Assembly: GCA_027484445.1 (NCBI GenBank)
Contig: JAIXSY010000037.1
Location: 85,268-149,267, forward strand
DNA length: 64,000 nucleotides
Source of the DNA: Verrucomicrobiaceae bacterium
GTDB lineage: Bacteria; Verrucomicrobiota; Verrucomicrobiia; Verrucomicrobiales; Verrucomicrobiaceae
Reading direction: 5' to 3'
Shown: piece after piece, positions 27,467-36,266 of the stretch
Numbering within the stretch: the first letter of the stretch is position 1
Layout: each line of letters starts with the position of its first letter
The notes under the pieces: generated by a model
Told to the model about the DNA's origin: nothing
The model's input: the letters and a program-made list of their open reading frames with translations, nothing else
Database searches by the model: none
Program-made: the position numbers and the translations under genes

Positions 27467-27901
27467 TTACCCAATCACCTTTACATCCAACCCGGCAAAC
27501 TGGGTAAAGGCTTTGTCCGTGGTCACAAGCTGCGCACCGGCGGTGATGGCGAAGGCGGCTAGATAGGCGTCCATCCAAAGTTTTGGGGACGAGGTGCGGC
27601 GGGCGGCGAACTTGCTCCAGACCTTTTCCAATCCGGGCAGCTCGGCTTGAAAGAGGATGCGGTCGTCGGCGATGAAGGCTTCGTAGCTGGACCAGGCTTC
27701 TTTGTTGCTGAGAGGCTGGATGCCATAGGGCGACATGACGCCCGTCGTGGTGAGCAGCCTGACGAAGGACTGCTGGGTGGAGCGGCAGAAGATGATGCTG
27801 TCCGGTTTGTTTTCTGCTTCCAGCCACTTCAGCGCCGCCGCATGGTGCGTGTGCTTGGAGAGCGAAAGGGCCAGCCAGACGTTGGTGTCAGGAAGCTTCA
27901 T
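27467..27901 (-). CDS. PIN-domain toxin (VapC-like)
   Basis: 144 residues from the ATG at 27901, which places the first catalytic Asp at residue 5 (MKLPDTNVWLAL). Further acidic positions appear in LWMDAYLAAFA and VTTDKAF, as expected for the PIN RNase fold. PIN toxins cleave RNA, usually tRNA or rRNA, and are held inactive by the paired antitoxin. Its start lies inside the 3' end of the antitoxin gene (14-base overlap). A family 1 repeat abuts the stop codon. Confidence 0.85.
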   Translation of the reverse strand: MKLPDTNVWLALSLSKHTHHAAALKWLEAENKPDSIIFCRSTQQSFVRLLTTTGVMSPYGIQPLSNKEAWSSYEAFIADDRILFQAELPGLEKVWSKFAARRTSSPKLWMDAYLAAFAITAGAQLVTTDKAFTQFAGLDVKVIG

Positions 27902-28157
27902 GATGCCATTGGGTTTCTTGGTCCGACAAGGCATCGGCCACCTGCTGAGGAGTCAGTTCGGCCGACTTGCGGCATTGAATGAGTGGCAGCTTCACACGGC
28001 TGGGACGGTTTGCGGCACGTTGCTTGCCTGCATTTAAGCCCTTTCGCAGAAGATCCGCCATGAGGTCCTTCAACTTCATCCCTTCGTGCACGGAATGAAG
28101 CTTCACCTCACGGATGAGGTCGGCGGGAAGATCGAGTGTTGTTTTCATGCGAGCCAT
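27888..28157 (-). CDS. VapB-like antitoxin
   Basis: About 89 residues from MARMKTTLDLPADL (ATG at 28157; an ATG at 28148 is also possible). The N-terminus MKTTLDLPADLIREVKLHS matches ribbon-helix-helix-type antitoxins. The C-terminus (LTPQQVADALSDQETQWHHE) would wrap the toxin. It is the first gene of the TA operon. The longer frame to 28283 runs into a family 1 repeat and is not credible. Confidence 0.8.
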   Translation of the reverse strand: MARMKTTLDLPADLIREVKLHSVHEGMKLKDLMADLLRKGLNAGKQRAANRPSRVKLPLIQCRKSAELTPQQVADALSDQETQWHHEAS

Positions 28158-28192
28158 TTTGCTGGTTTGCTGGTTTGCTGTCAAGCTGGGTA

Positions 28193-28275
28193 ATGGGGTT
28201 GAGTGCTCCGGGATCAGAATGGGGTGCAGCCGTCCCGGGTGCTTCAGATCAGTCCAGAGGACTCGGCCACATTTT
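28193..28275. repeat. Family 1 REP/BIME-like palindromic repeat, copy 3 (diverged)
   Basis: Same layout as the other copies: GGGGTTGAGTGCTCCGGGATC, then GCAGCCGTCCCGGGTGC, then CAGTCCAGAGGACTCGG. It has several substitutions in the arms and lies just upstream of the VapB-like antitoxin. Confidence 0.75.
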
Positions 28276-28334
28276 TTCGGCAAACGTGGAGTCAGCCACC
28301 GCAGGAGTGGGATTTCACGAAACCCTGAAGGATG

Positions 28335-28361
28335 AAAGCGGTCTTTGCAAACGACCGCTTT
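28335..28361. promoter_or_regulatory. Perfect 9-bp hairpin before the DUF4143 ATPase
   Basis: AAAGCGGTC, a 9-base loop, then GACCGCTTT, followed by one more T. It ends 18 bases before the ATPase start codon. It may be a weak terminator or an operator/leader hairpin; direction is ambiguous. Confidence 0.4.
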
Positions 28362-28379
28362 TCAGTGTAAGTGGTCGCC

Positions 28380-29705
28380 ATGAACGACCAGATCAGAAAC
28401 GCAATCCGCGAAAAGCTAGGCGATGCCGTGTCACGCCCCTTTCCTGCCTTCACGCCGAGGGAGGCAGATACCGCGGCTCTTCCGGGGAAGGCGCGGGCCG
28501 TGATCGGGATGCGCCGAGCGGGCAAAACGACCTTTCTCCAGCAGTGTCTCGCCGCACGTCACCATGCGGGCGTGCCGCGTGAACGCCTGGTGTATTTTAA
28601 CTTTGAGGACGAGCGGCTCGATGGCTTGCAGGCGGCGGATCTCGGCGTGCTGTTGGATGAGTTTTACCGCTCATTTCCAGCCCTGCGGCAGAAGGAATGC
28701 GTGACTTGGTGCCTGGACGAAATCCAGATCCTGCCCGGTTGGGAAAAGTTTGCCCGCCGCATGATGGACAGTGAAAACGTCGAGGTATTCCTCAGCGGCT
28801 CATCGGCCCGCATGCTGAGCCGCGAAGTGGCGACCACGATGCGCGGACGGGCGCTGGAGACGGTGATCACGCCGTTCAGTTTCCGGGAGTTTGCCCGCTC
28901 GCGCGGTTTGGCGGTGCCGGAGGCGGAGCGGTTGCTCAGTCCGGCGCAGCAGTCCGGCTGGCTGGCCTGTTTTGACCAGTATCACGAGTGCGGAGGCTTC
29001 CCTGAAGCCGGTCAGGACAGCATGAAGCCGCACCGTGTCGCCCTCTTGCAGGGCTACGTGGACACCGTGATTTTTCGCGATGTGGCGGAGCGGCATGGCA
29101 TCGCCAATTTGCCGGCCTTGCGTGCCTTTGTGCGGCAACTGCTGAGGCAGCCGGCGGGCCTGCTCAGCATTACCAAAATCCATGCGGACTTCCGTTCCCG
29201 AGGCATCAGCATCTCCAAGGAGACGCTGCTCTCGCTGCTCTCTCATTTGGAGGATGCTTTCCTCGTTTTCACCGTGCCAATCGCCAGCCGCTCGGAACGC
29301 CGCCAGCAGGTGAACCCGCGAAAGCTGTATGTGGCAGATCATAGTCTCTCCGCTGCTTTCAATCCCGCCACCGGCGCGGACCGCGGCCACCATCTGGAAA
29401 ACCTCGTCGCCTGTGAACTGACGCGGCAGGGCAGAACGCTGGCCTATGTCAAAACCGCGCAGGGTCACGAGGTGGACTTTCTCGCCACCGCGCAGGACGG
29501 CGGCACGCAGCTCATCCAAGTGGCCGCAGACATCGGCAAAGCGGACACCTTGGAGCGTGAAATCCGCGCCTTGCTCGGTGCTGCTGTGGAGTTCCCTCAG
29601 GCCCAAAAAATCCTCATTTCTGATAGCCAGCCTCCACGTGGTGCCGTCATTCCTGATGATGTGAAACTACTGCCCGCCTGGCGCTGGCTGCTGCATCCCG
29701 TGTGA
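28380..29705 (+). CDS. AAA-type ATPase with DUF4143 domain
   Basis: About 441 residues from the ATG at 28380 (the frame extends nine bases to a GTG). The P-loop GMRRAGKTT has the short form of this family. A Walker B-like WCLDEIQ, the sensor FLSGSSARMLS and the Arg-rich TMRGRALE follow. The C-terminal DUF4143 domain contains ENLVACELTRQG and HEVDFLAT, a PD-(D/E)xK-like fold. Such proteins are common and highly mobile; some are associated with TA or defence loci, but their function is not established. Confidence 0.88.
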   Translation: MNDQIRNAIREKLGDAVSRPFPAFTPREADTAALPGKARAVIGMRRAGKTTFLQQCLAARHHAGVPRERLVYFNFEDERLDGLQAADLGVLLDEFYRSFPALRQKECVTWCLDEIQILPGWEKFARRMMDSENVEVFLSGSSARMLSREVATTMRGRALETVITPFSFREFARSRGLAVPEAERLLSPAQQSGWLACFDQYHECGGFPEAGQDSMKPHRVALLQGYVDTVIFRDVAERHGIANLPALRAFVRQLLRQPAGLLSITKIHADFRSRGISISKETLLSLLSHLEDAFLVFTVPIASRSERRQQVNPRKLYVADHSLSAAFNPATGADRGHHLENLVACELTRQGRTLAYVKTAQGHEVDFLATAQDGGTQLIQVAADIGKADTLEREIRALLGAAVEFPQAQKILISDSQPPRGAVIPDDVKLLPAWRWLLHPV

Positions 29706-29719
29706 GAATGCCGCAATAG

Positions 29720-29842
29720 CTGAGAAAAGGCGACACCATCTGGAAAGCCTACGACACACCCACCCTTCGCGTGGAGATCCGCGACACCGAAACAGACGAC
29801 GTGGTCTATGCCGAGACCATCTCGCCAGCGGATGCACGGTGA
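29720..29842 (+). pseudogene. Orphan gene-end remnant
   Basis: One frame reads LRKGDTIWKAYDTPTLRVEI and continues to ISPADAR and a TGA at 29840. A TAG sits just upstream at 29717 and no start is visible. The residue composition looks protein-like, suggesting the last 40 codons of a lost gene. The family was not recognised. Confidence 0.35.
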
Positions 29843-29885
29843 AGGAGAAGAAAAAGAAGTGACAGTGATTCGGTGGGGAGTCAGG

Positions 29886-31088
29886 ATGCCCGTCATGGCC
29901 GAAACCAATTTCAACTTGTTCGCCCTGTCATCGAATCCGCTGCTGGTTCGTGAAATCATCGCCAAACACTACCCAGCGGCCGTGTTTGATACGCCGTCGG
30001 GTGATTGGTCGGGAGCGGAGTATGAATCCAAGGGACTGCTGCGGCGAAAACCAGTGGTCTCCTTCAATCATGACCGCGAATACTATTCTGAGCCCGGCTG
30101 GTCGAGGCAGTTGGCGGGAATGGCAGGTTACTTTTCCCAATGAGAACCAAGCGCCCATCAACGCATAGTGGTCGAACAAGTAATACCCCGGTTTGTGTTC
30201 TCAGTGGCTTGTATTTACCACACCGAACCGCAACGACAGGATTTCGAGTTTTTGGGGGAGCTTTGCCAGCAGTTGGACGGATTCATTTTCAACGGCTCCA
30301 GTCTCCTTGATGCCGCAGGTCACTGTGTTCTACGGGTCGATGGCTATTCTGATCCTGATGCTTCCTTCCCTGCGAGTCTATACACGCCTCCACCTCAAGA
30401 ACCGGTCAGTTCAGAACAGGCACGAGGCCGAAGTCTAGCCCTTGGCGCAGTTGTCATGCGGGGTATTCTGGAACGCGATCTCGATGGCTTGGATGACCCG
30501 GCGGAGCTCCATCAGCGGCTCATGTCATGGATCAATGAACGTGGCGTAGCTTCCCATTTGGAAGAGCCAGAGATGGAGTTGGTTTCGGCGCCACCCGGCT
30601 CTTTGGATTCGCAGCAAACTATCGACTGTATGTGGCAGGTTGAGGGACTGGAGGTTCTGCTCTGGGCGCTCCAAATGAAGGATCTGCCTTCTTGTGACGA
30701 ACTTTCGGATGTGGACACACCCCTGAATCTGCTCGGCATCTGGAAGCCATCTACCGATTCACCCGTTGCGAACGCTGAGCTACGTCCAATCGACGAACTC
30801 GAAACTCAGCAGGCAGTTCAATTGACGATCCACTGGCGGCTTCGTGAGCATGGGCTACGCCCCAAGCACATGAACCTTCCCGTATTTGTCGAGCAGGCGA
30901 AGTTTGGTCCTCTTTCACTTCAAGGCGTGCCTTTGATTGATGACGATCTGGCGATACGAGGAGTTCCTCTCAATCAAGCGGCACCTGAACTCAGAGGTCT
31001 GTCCTCAAGCATAGCAAGTGAGCGGCATCGTGCTGCAAACTGGCTGATGTGGGGCGGCTCCTGGTGTGAGACGGACACTTCCACGTAG
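29886..31088 (+). pseudogene. DUF4272-like gene, interrupted
   Basis: Two consecutive ORFs in the same frame (29886-30143 and GTG-start 30168-31088) together resemble one DUF4272 protein: an N-terminal half with FNHDREYYSEPGWSRQLAGM and a C-terminal half with QVEGLEVLLWALQMKDLP and ERHRAANWLMWGG. A TGA at 30141 separates them. Between about 30135 and 30165 the +1 frame reads a plausible continuation (FPNENQAPINA). This points to two compensating indels or one small indel cluster rather than a simple stop mutation. Whether either half is still expressed is unclear. Function of DUF4272 is unknown. Confidence 0.6.
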
Positions 31089-31177
31089 TTTCTGTGTCCA
31101 GGGCACGACACCCCAGCACTCCAATGAACTTTTTTCGGCAAACTCCGCCCACTTCGGCAGTTCTCATTCACACCACC

Positions 31178-32995
31178 ATGCAACGCACCTTCCTCACGCT
31201 CATCGCCGCTGTTTCGGCATTCGTCATTGCTTCGCTACGCTCACTCCTTCGGAGCAGCACACGCTTCGCGGTGCTGGCTGTCTCGCTTTGCTCGGCTCAG
31301 CATTCGTCATTTGCGGCGCAGCCGCTGAACGTCCTCTTCATTGCTGTCGATGACCTGCGTCCTGACATCGGCTGCTATGGCGTGAAGCATGCGAAGACGC
31401 CGAACATCGACCGACTCGCGGCTCGTGGCATCGTTTTCGACAAAGCTTACTGCGCCCAAGCCGTGTGCAGTCCCTCACGCACGGCGATCCTGACCGGCCT
31501 GCGACCAGACACGACGAAGGTGTGGGACCTCGACACGCACTTCCGCGATGCGCAGCCGGATTGCGTGACCTTGCCGCAGCACTTTCGCCAAAACGGCTAC
31601 CACACTTCCGCGCTCGGCAAGATCGAGCATCACGGCTTTGAAGACGGCCCGTCGTGGACGGAGCCGCGCTGGTTCCCGAGCGGCGAGATGGTGAAAGTGG
31701 ACGAGCAGGACTGGACGAAGCACACGATCACCCGGTTTGAAGGCGTGCCGAGCGAGTTCGCCAAGCCGCTCGAAGACGTCGCGAAGCGCAAAGGTGGCAA
31801 AGCAGGCAAAAAAGGCCCCGCGTATGAGGTGAGCCCGAAAAGCGATGAGCAGCTCCCCGACGGCGCCGTGGCCGTGGAGGCCGTGAAACGACTCGCAGCA
31901 CTCAAAGCAGCCGGGAAGCCGTTTTTCTTCGGTGTGGGCTTCGTGAAGCCGCATCTGCCTTTCGTCGCGCCGAAGAAATATTGGGACATGCACGATGCCG
32001 AGACGATCCCCGGCCCAGCCTTTGTCACCTACCCGGAAGGCACGCCGGATTTCGTCGGTCACACGAATGGCGAGCTGCATGCCTATCCCGGCACGCCGAA
32101 GGAAAATCCCATCCCCGACGCCTTCGCCAAAACACTACGCCACGGCTACAACGCCTGCATCAGCTACACCGACGCGCAGATCGGCAAGGTGCTCGACGCG
32201 CTCGACAAAGAAGGTCTCGCCGACAGAACCGTCATCGTTTTGTGGGGTGATCACGGCTGGCAGCTCGGAGAGCACGGCCTGTGGCACAAGCACACGAACT
32301 TCGAAGTCGCTGCTCGTGCGCCATTGCTCATCGCTTTGCCAAAAAGCGCCACCGCTGGCAAACACTGCGCAGCGCCGGTCGAGTTCGTCGATGTGTATCC
32401 CACCCTCGCCGACGTGTGCGGCCTGAAAGTGCCGCAAGGCCTCGCAGGCATGAGTTTGAAGCCTTACCTCGAAAATCCCGACGCGCCGATGCAGAAGCCG
32501 GCCATCAGCGTGTATCCCAAATCATCGAAAGACCACGGCGGCCAGCTCATGGGCTACAGCGTGCGCAGCGAGCGCTGGCGCGGCACCTTCTGGCGCAAGC
32601 GCAACGCCGCCGACATCGGCTTCATCGAGCTCTACGACCATCAAAACGACCCGAACGAGACCGTGAACCTCGCCACCAAGCCCGAGCACGCCGAAGTGAT
32701 TGCCTCATTGCAAAAACATCTCCCGCCTGTGGGCAGCGATTTCGCACCGAAGAAGAGCGGCAAGGTCGCCAAAGCCGTCGGCGGCAGCAAAAGCAAAGGC
32801 TACGACCCCAACGAACCCCGCGACAAACGCTACGACCGCCTCTACCCCGGCAAACCCAAGCTCACCGAGTCCGACTACCTCGCCGGCCAAGGCGGCGACC
32901 AAGCCGAAGCCAAAGCCCGCTTCTTGAAGCTGGATGCCGACAAGGACGGCTTCGTCTCGCGCGATGAGTTTATTGGCAGCGGCAAGAAGAAGTGA
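31178..32995 (+). CDS. Sulfatase (iduronate-2-sulfatase-like, Cys type)
   Basis: 605 residues from the ATG at 31178. The sulfatase core shows VLFIAVDDLRPDIGCYG (metal Asp pair), the formylglycine motif CSPSRTAILTG, HLPFVAPKKYWD and the WGDHGWQLGEHG metal/sulfate motif, so it should be active once the Cys is converted to formylglycine. The C-terminus carries a DPNEPRDKRYDRLYPGKPK segment and an EF-hand-like calcium loop (LDADKDGFVSRDEF). It probably desulfates extracellular polysaccharide. The signal-peptide region is odd: it contains an arginine-rich stretch flanked by a 12-bp direct repeat. Paralogue of the pseudogene at 13294. No sulfatase-maturating enzyme lies in the window. Confidence 0.9.
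   Translation: MQRTFLTLIAAVSAFVIASLRSLLRSSTRFAVLAVSLCSAQHSSFAAQPLNVLFIAVDDLRPDIGCYGVKHAKTPNIDRLAARGIVFDKAYCAQAVCSPSRTAILTGLRPDTTKVWDLDTHFRDAQPDCVTLPQHFRQNGYHTSALGKIEHHGFEDGPSWTEPRWFPSGEMVKVDEQDWTKHTITRFEGVPSEFAKPLEDVAKRKGGKAGKKGPAYEVSPKSDEQLPDGAVAVEAVKRLAALKAAGKPFFFGVGFVKPHLPFVAPKKYWDMHDAETIPGPAFVTYPEGTPDFVGHTNGELHAYPGTPKENPIPDAFAKTLRHGYNACISYTDAQIGKVLDALDKEGLADRTVIVLWGDHGWQLGEHGLWHKHTNFEVAARAPLLIALPKSATAGKHCAAPVEFVDVYPTLADVCGLKVPQGLAGMSLKPYLENPDAPMQKPAISVYPKSSKDHGGQLMGYSVRSERWRGTFWRKRNAADIGFIELYDHQNDPNETVNLATKPEHAEVIASLQKHLPPVGSDFAPKKSGKVAKAVGGSKSKGYDPNEPRDKRYDRLYPGKPKLTESDYLAGQGGDQAEAKARFLKLDADKDGFVSRDEFIGSGKKK
31217..31311. repeat. 12-bp direct repeat flanking a 71-bp palindrome-bearing segment
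   Basis: GCATTCGTCATT occurs at 31217 and again at 31300, 83 bases apart. The segment between contains CAGCAC...GTGCTG inverted arms. It falls inside the signal-peptide coding part of the sulfatase and looks like a small insertion or local duplication. Confidence 0.4.
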
Positions 32996-32997
32996 TG

Positions 32998-33053
32998 AGT
33001 GTGGTGCAGTCGTCCCGACTGCTTCTGGTGAGTCCAGAGGACTCAACCACACT
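32998..33053. repeat. Family 1 REP/BIME-like palindromic repeat, copy 4
   Basis: AGTGTGGTGCAGTCGTCCCG ... GAGTCCAGAGGACTCAACC ... ACACTG, the compact two-hairpin form. It lies between the two sulfatase genes, three bases past the first one's stop. Confidence 0.85.
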
Positions 33054-33089
33054 GAGAGATTCCGCGCTCGTCAACGTTCACGCGGCATC

Positions 33090-34613
33090 ATGCGCTCCCT
33101 ACTGCTCTTTCTCTTCGCCCTCTGCCCTTCGCTCTTCGCGGCGGAAAAGCCGAACGTCATTCTCATCCTCGCCGACGATCTCGGCGCGAAGGAACTCGGC
33201 TGCTACGGCAACAAGCAGCACCTCACACCCAATCTCGACCGCATGGCCGCGGAAGGCGTGCGCTTTGAGACCCACTACTCGATGCCGCTGTGCACGCCCA
33301 CACGCGTGTGCCTCATGACCGGCCAGTATGGCTATCACAACGGCTTCCTCGGCATGTCGAACCCCGCCTTCACGCCGGTCAAAGACGATCCGAAGGCGCA
33401 AATCGGCAATCACTTCACCCACGCCGATCTCATGAAGTCCGCGGGCTACAAAACCGCGCAGGCCGGCAAGTGGCAGCTCAGCGGCGTCATCCCCACGCTC
33501 GTGCGCGATACAGGCTTCGACGAATACCGCATGTGGGCCTACGAGCACAATCTGCCTCCTGGCATCACGCACGACGGCAAGGAGAAGGGCGATAAAAACT
33601 CGCGCTACTGGCACCCCAGCATCGTGCAAAACGGCGAATACTTCCCCACCAAGCCCGAGGACTACGGCCCCGACCTCTTCAACGACTTCGTGATCGACTT
33701 CGCGCGGCGTCACAAGAGCGAGCCCTTCTTCATCTACTACACCTCCGTGCTCACGCACAGCCCGCATCTCGAAACACCTGATCCCGCGAACCCCGGCAAG
33801 CGCTGGCCCGCGGGCTTCAAATCGAACCTCGAATATCTCGACCACCTCATGGGCAAACTTTTCGCCTCGCTCAAAGTCGAGGGCCTCGATGAAAACACGC
33901 TCGTCATCTTCGTCGGCGACAACGGCACCGGCGGCGATGGCAAAGGCACCGTCACCGAACTCGGAGCACGCACTCCCTGCATCATCCGCGGTCCTGGCGT
34001 GCAGCGCGGCGTCGTCTCGCGTGCTCTCGCCGATCTGACCGACATCATGCCCACGCTCGCCGACTTCGCCGGAGCCACGCTGCCGAAAGACGTGCCCTTC
34101 GACGGTCATAGCCTCGCGCCCGTTTTGCGCGGTGAAAAAGAAACGCACCGCGACTGGATCTACAGCCATCTCGACGACGGACGCGTCCTGCGCGACCAGC
34201 GCTGGCTGCTCGAACTCGCCAAGGGCGGCGAAAAAGAGAAATTCTTCGACTGCGGCGAAAATCGCGACGGCACCGCCTACAAGGACGTGACCGCATCCAC
34301 CGATCCCGAGGTCAAAGCCGCCCGCGAACGCTTCGCAGCCATTTTGGCCACTCTTCCCGAGCCCAAGCCCCACGACAGCCAGACGTCGAAGAAGGCTAAA
34401 AAGGCCTCCGAAGCCCCACCGGCCAACATGAAGGACAAAAACGCCCGCTTCACCTTCCGTGACCAAAACAAAGACGGCCGCATCGATCACGACGAGTTCC
34501 TCAAAACTGCCTCCGGCAAAAAACCCGCCGCCAACGAAGCCCGTTTCAAGATGTTCGACACCGACAAGGACGGCGGCATCACGAAGGAAGAGTTTCTGAA
34601 GGAGGGGAAGTGA
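33090..34613 (+). CDS. Sulfatase (arylsulfatase A-like, Cys type)
   Basis: 507 residues from the ATG at 33090, which starts a signal peptide (MRSLLLFLFALCPSLFAAE). The frame is open further upstream, but only through the repeat and the previous gene's end. The core motifs are VILILADDLGAKELGCYG, formylglycine motif CTPTRVCLMTG, the Lys-containing AGKWQLS and a metal-site FVGDNGTGG. The tail carries two EF-hand-like loops (RDQNKDGRIDHDEF, DTDKDGGITKEEF), probably calcium-binding, as in several Planctomycete/Verrucomicrobia sulfatases. Substrate unknown. Confidence 0.92.
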   Translation: MRSLLLFLFALCPSLFAAEKPNVILILADDLGAKELGCYGNKQHLTPNLDRMAAEGVRFETHYSMPLCTPTRVCLMTGQYGYHNGFLGMSNPAFTPVKDDPKAQIGNHFTHADLMKSAGYKTAQAGKWQLSGVIPTLVRDTGFDEYRMWAYEHNLPPGITHDGKEKGDKNSRYWHPSIVQNGEYFPTKPEDYGPDLFNDFVIDFARRHKSEPFFIYYTSVLTHSPHLETPDPANPGKRWPAGFKSNLEYLDHLMGKLFASLKVEGLDENTLVIFVGDNGTGGDGKGTVTELGARTPCIIRGPGVQRGVVSRALADLTDIMPTLADFAGATLPKDVPFDGHSLAPVLRGEKETHRDWIYSHLDDGRVLRDQRWLLELAKGGEKEKFFDCGENRDGTAYKDVTASTDPEVKAARERFAAILATLPEPKPHDSQTSKKAKKASEAPPANMKDKNARFTFRDQNKDGRIDHDEFLKTASGKKPAANEARFKMFDTDKDGGITKEEFLKEGK

Positions 34614-34669
34614 GTGTGGTTGAGTCCTCCGGACTCATCTGACGCAGTCGGGACGACTGCACCACACTT
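34613..34669. repeat. Family 1 REP/BIME-like palindromic repeat, copy 5
   Basis: GAGTGTGGTTGAGTCCTCCG, ACTCATCTGACGCAGTCGGG, then ACGACTGCACCACACTT. It is in the opposite module order to copy 4, and its start touches the sulfatase stop codon. Confidence 0.85.
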
Positions 34670-34694
34670 CCACCTTGCTCCTTCCATCTCGCTG

Positions 34695-36257
34695 ATGAAG
34701 GGACAGCGCATGGACCGCGATGATTTGCCGCTCGACCGCCGATTGAGGCAGGAGATTCTGTATGCGCGTGAGCGTGTGTATCGCTTCGGGCAGGCGACTC
34801 CGATGGAGAGGCTGGTTTTGCCAGGAAATGAGCCGGGGCCGGAGATCTGGGTGAAGCGCGAGGATTTATCGCCCGTGAAGAGCTACAAATGGCGCGGCGC
34901 GTGCAATCGCATGGCGCAGCTCACGCCGGAGCAACGCGAACGCGGCGTGGTGACGGCCTCGGCGGGCAATCACGCGCAAGGAGTGGCTCTCGCGGCCAAA
35001 ACGCTCGGCATCCGCGCCCGCATCCACATGCCGCGCTCGACGCCGAAGGTGAAGCAAAATGCCGTGCGGCATCATGGCGGCGATTTCGTGCAGATCGTGC
35101 TCAGCGGCGACAGCTACGACGAGGCCGTGCTCGCGGCTCGCGAGCATGAAAAGGCCAGCGGCGCGGTCTATGTGCATGCTTACGACGATCTCGCGGTGAT
35201 GGCCGGTCAGGGCACGCTGGCGGATGAAGTCGTGCTTTCGGGCCATGGGCCATTCGACGCAGCCTTTTTGCAAATCGGCGGCGGTGGCATGGCCTCGGCC
35301 ACGGCGGACTGGCTGAAAACCTACTGGCCCGGTATCGAAATCATCGGCGTGGAAGGGATTGGGCAAGCGTCGATGAAAGCCGCCATCGAAACTGGCAAAC
35401 CCGTGGAGCTGCACGACCTCGACATCTTCTGCGATGGCACTGCCGTGCGCAAAGCGGGTGCGCTGCCCTTTGCAATCTGCCGCACGATGCTCAACCGCAT
35501 CGCCACCGTGACAAACGCGGAGGTCAGCGCGGCCATCCGCGTGCTGTGGGAGAGCCTGCGCTGCATCTCCGAGCCCTCAGGCGCGATGGGCCTCGCGGCC
35601 GTGCTCAAAGAACGCGCCGCATTCGCGGGTAAAAAAGTGCTCATCGTCATCACCGGCGCGAACATCGACTTTTTGCAACTCGGACTCATCGCGCAAAGCG
35701 AGGGCGCGGCCAGCACCGTCTCGCGCACGCTGCGCATCAACATCCCTGAGCGACCCGGCGCGATGCTTTCGCTGCTCGATTCGTGTTTCGAGGGCCTGAA
35801 CATCGCCGACTTCCAATACGGCCTGCATCATCTCGACGAGGCCTGGCCCGTCTTCACCGTCACGGCGGAAAGCTCTGAGAAACTCGCCGAACTGCCCGCG
35901 CGACTCGATGCAGGTGGTTTCCAATGGCAGGACCTCAGCGGCGCGTTCGATGTGGCCTTCCGCGCCATCCCGCTGCGTGGCGATCTGCTCACGCATCCGC
36001 TTTTCCTGCGCCTCGACTTCTACGAGCGACCCGGCGCACTGCATGACTTCCTCTCCCGCCTCATCCGCGACCGCGCCAGCCTCTGCTACTTCAACTACCG
36101 CCAGTCCGGCGAACGCGTTGGCCGCGCCTTGATCGGCCTCACGTTTCAAGAAGCGGCTCAACGCGATGCCTTCCTCTCGGATCTTCCCGAGCAGGGTGAA
36201 GGCTACCGCTCGTGCAAACCCGTGGATGCGGAGACGCTGGCGAGGATGACGGCTTGA
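34695..36257 (+). CDS. ilvA: Threonine ammonia-lyase (threonine dehydratase)
   Basis: 520 residues from the ATG at 34695 (an ATG at 34710 is also possible). PLP enzyme: the Schiff-base Lys is in SPVKSYKWRGACN, the phosphate-binding glycine loop is IGGGGMAS, and ASAGNHAQGVA is a classical motif. The C-terminal 170 residues form two ACT-like regulatory domains (INIPERPGAMLSLLDSCF and RLDFYERPGALHDFLSRLI), so it is probably the biosynthetic, feedback-regulated form that deaminates threonine to 2-oxobutanoate for isoleucine synthesis. The upstream frame is a family 1 repeat. Confidence 0.93.
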   Translation: MKGQRMDRDDLPLDRRLRQEILYARERVYRFGQATPMERLVLPGNEPGPEIWVKREDLSPVKSYKWRGACNRMAQLTPEQRERGVVTASAGNHAQGVALAAKTLGIRARIHMPRSTPKVKQNAVRHHGGDFVQIVLSGDSYDEAVLAAREHEKASGAVYVHAYDDLAVMAGQGTLADEVVLSGHGPFDAAFLQIGGGGMASATADWLKTYWPGIEIIGVEGIGQASMKAAIETGKPVELHDLDIFCDGTAVRKAGALPFAICRTMLNRIATVTNAEVSAAIRVLWESLRCISEPSGAMGLAAVLKERAAFAGKKVLIVITGANIDFLQLGLIAQSEGAASTVSRTLRINIPERPGAMLSLLDSCFEGLNIADFQYGLHHLDEAWPVFTVTAESSEKLAELPARLDAGGFQWQDLSGAFDVAFRAIPLRGDLLTHPLFLRLDFYERPGALHDFLSRLIRDRASLCYFNYRQSGERVGRALIGLTFQEAAQRDAFLSDLPEQGEGYRSCKPVDAETLARMTA

Positions 36258-36266
36258 GTGGGCCGC

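Noticed and set aside
33099..34490. A 463-codon frame antisense to the second sulfatase
   Set aside because: The sense frame has a full set of sulfatase motifs; the antisense frame is V/A/E-rich shadow sequence.
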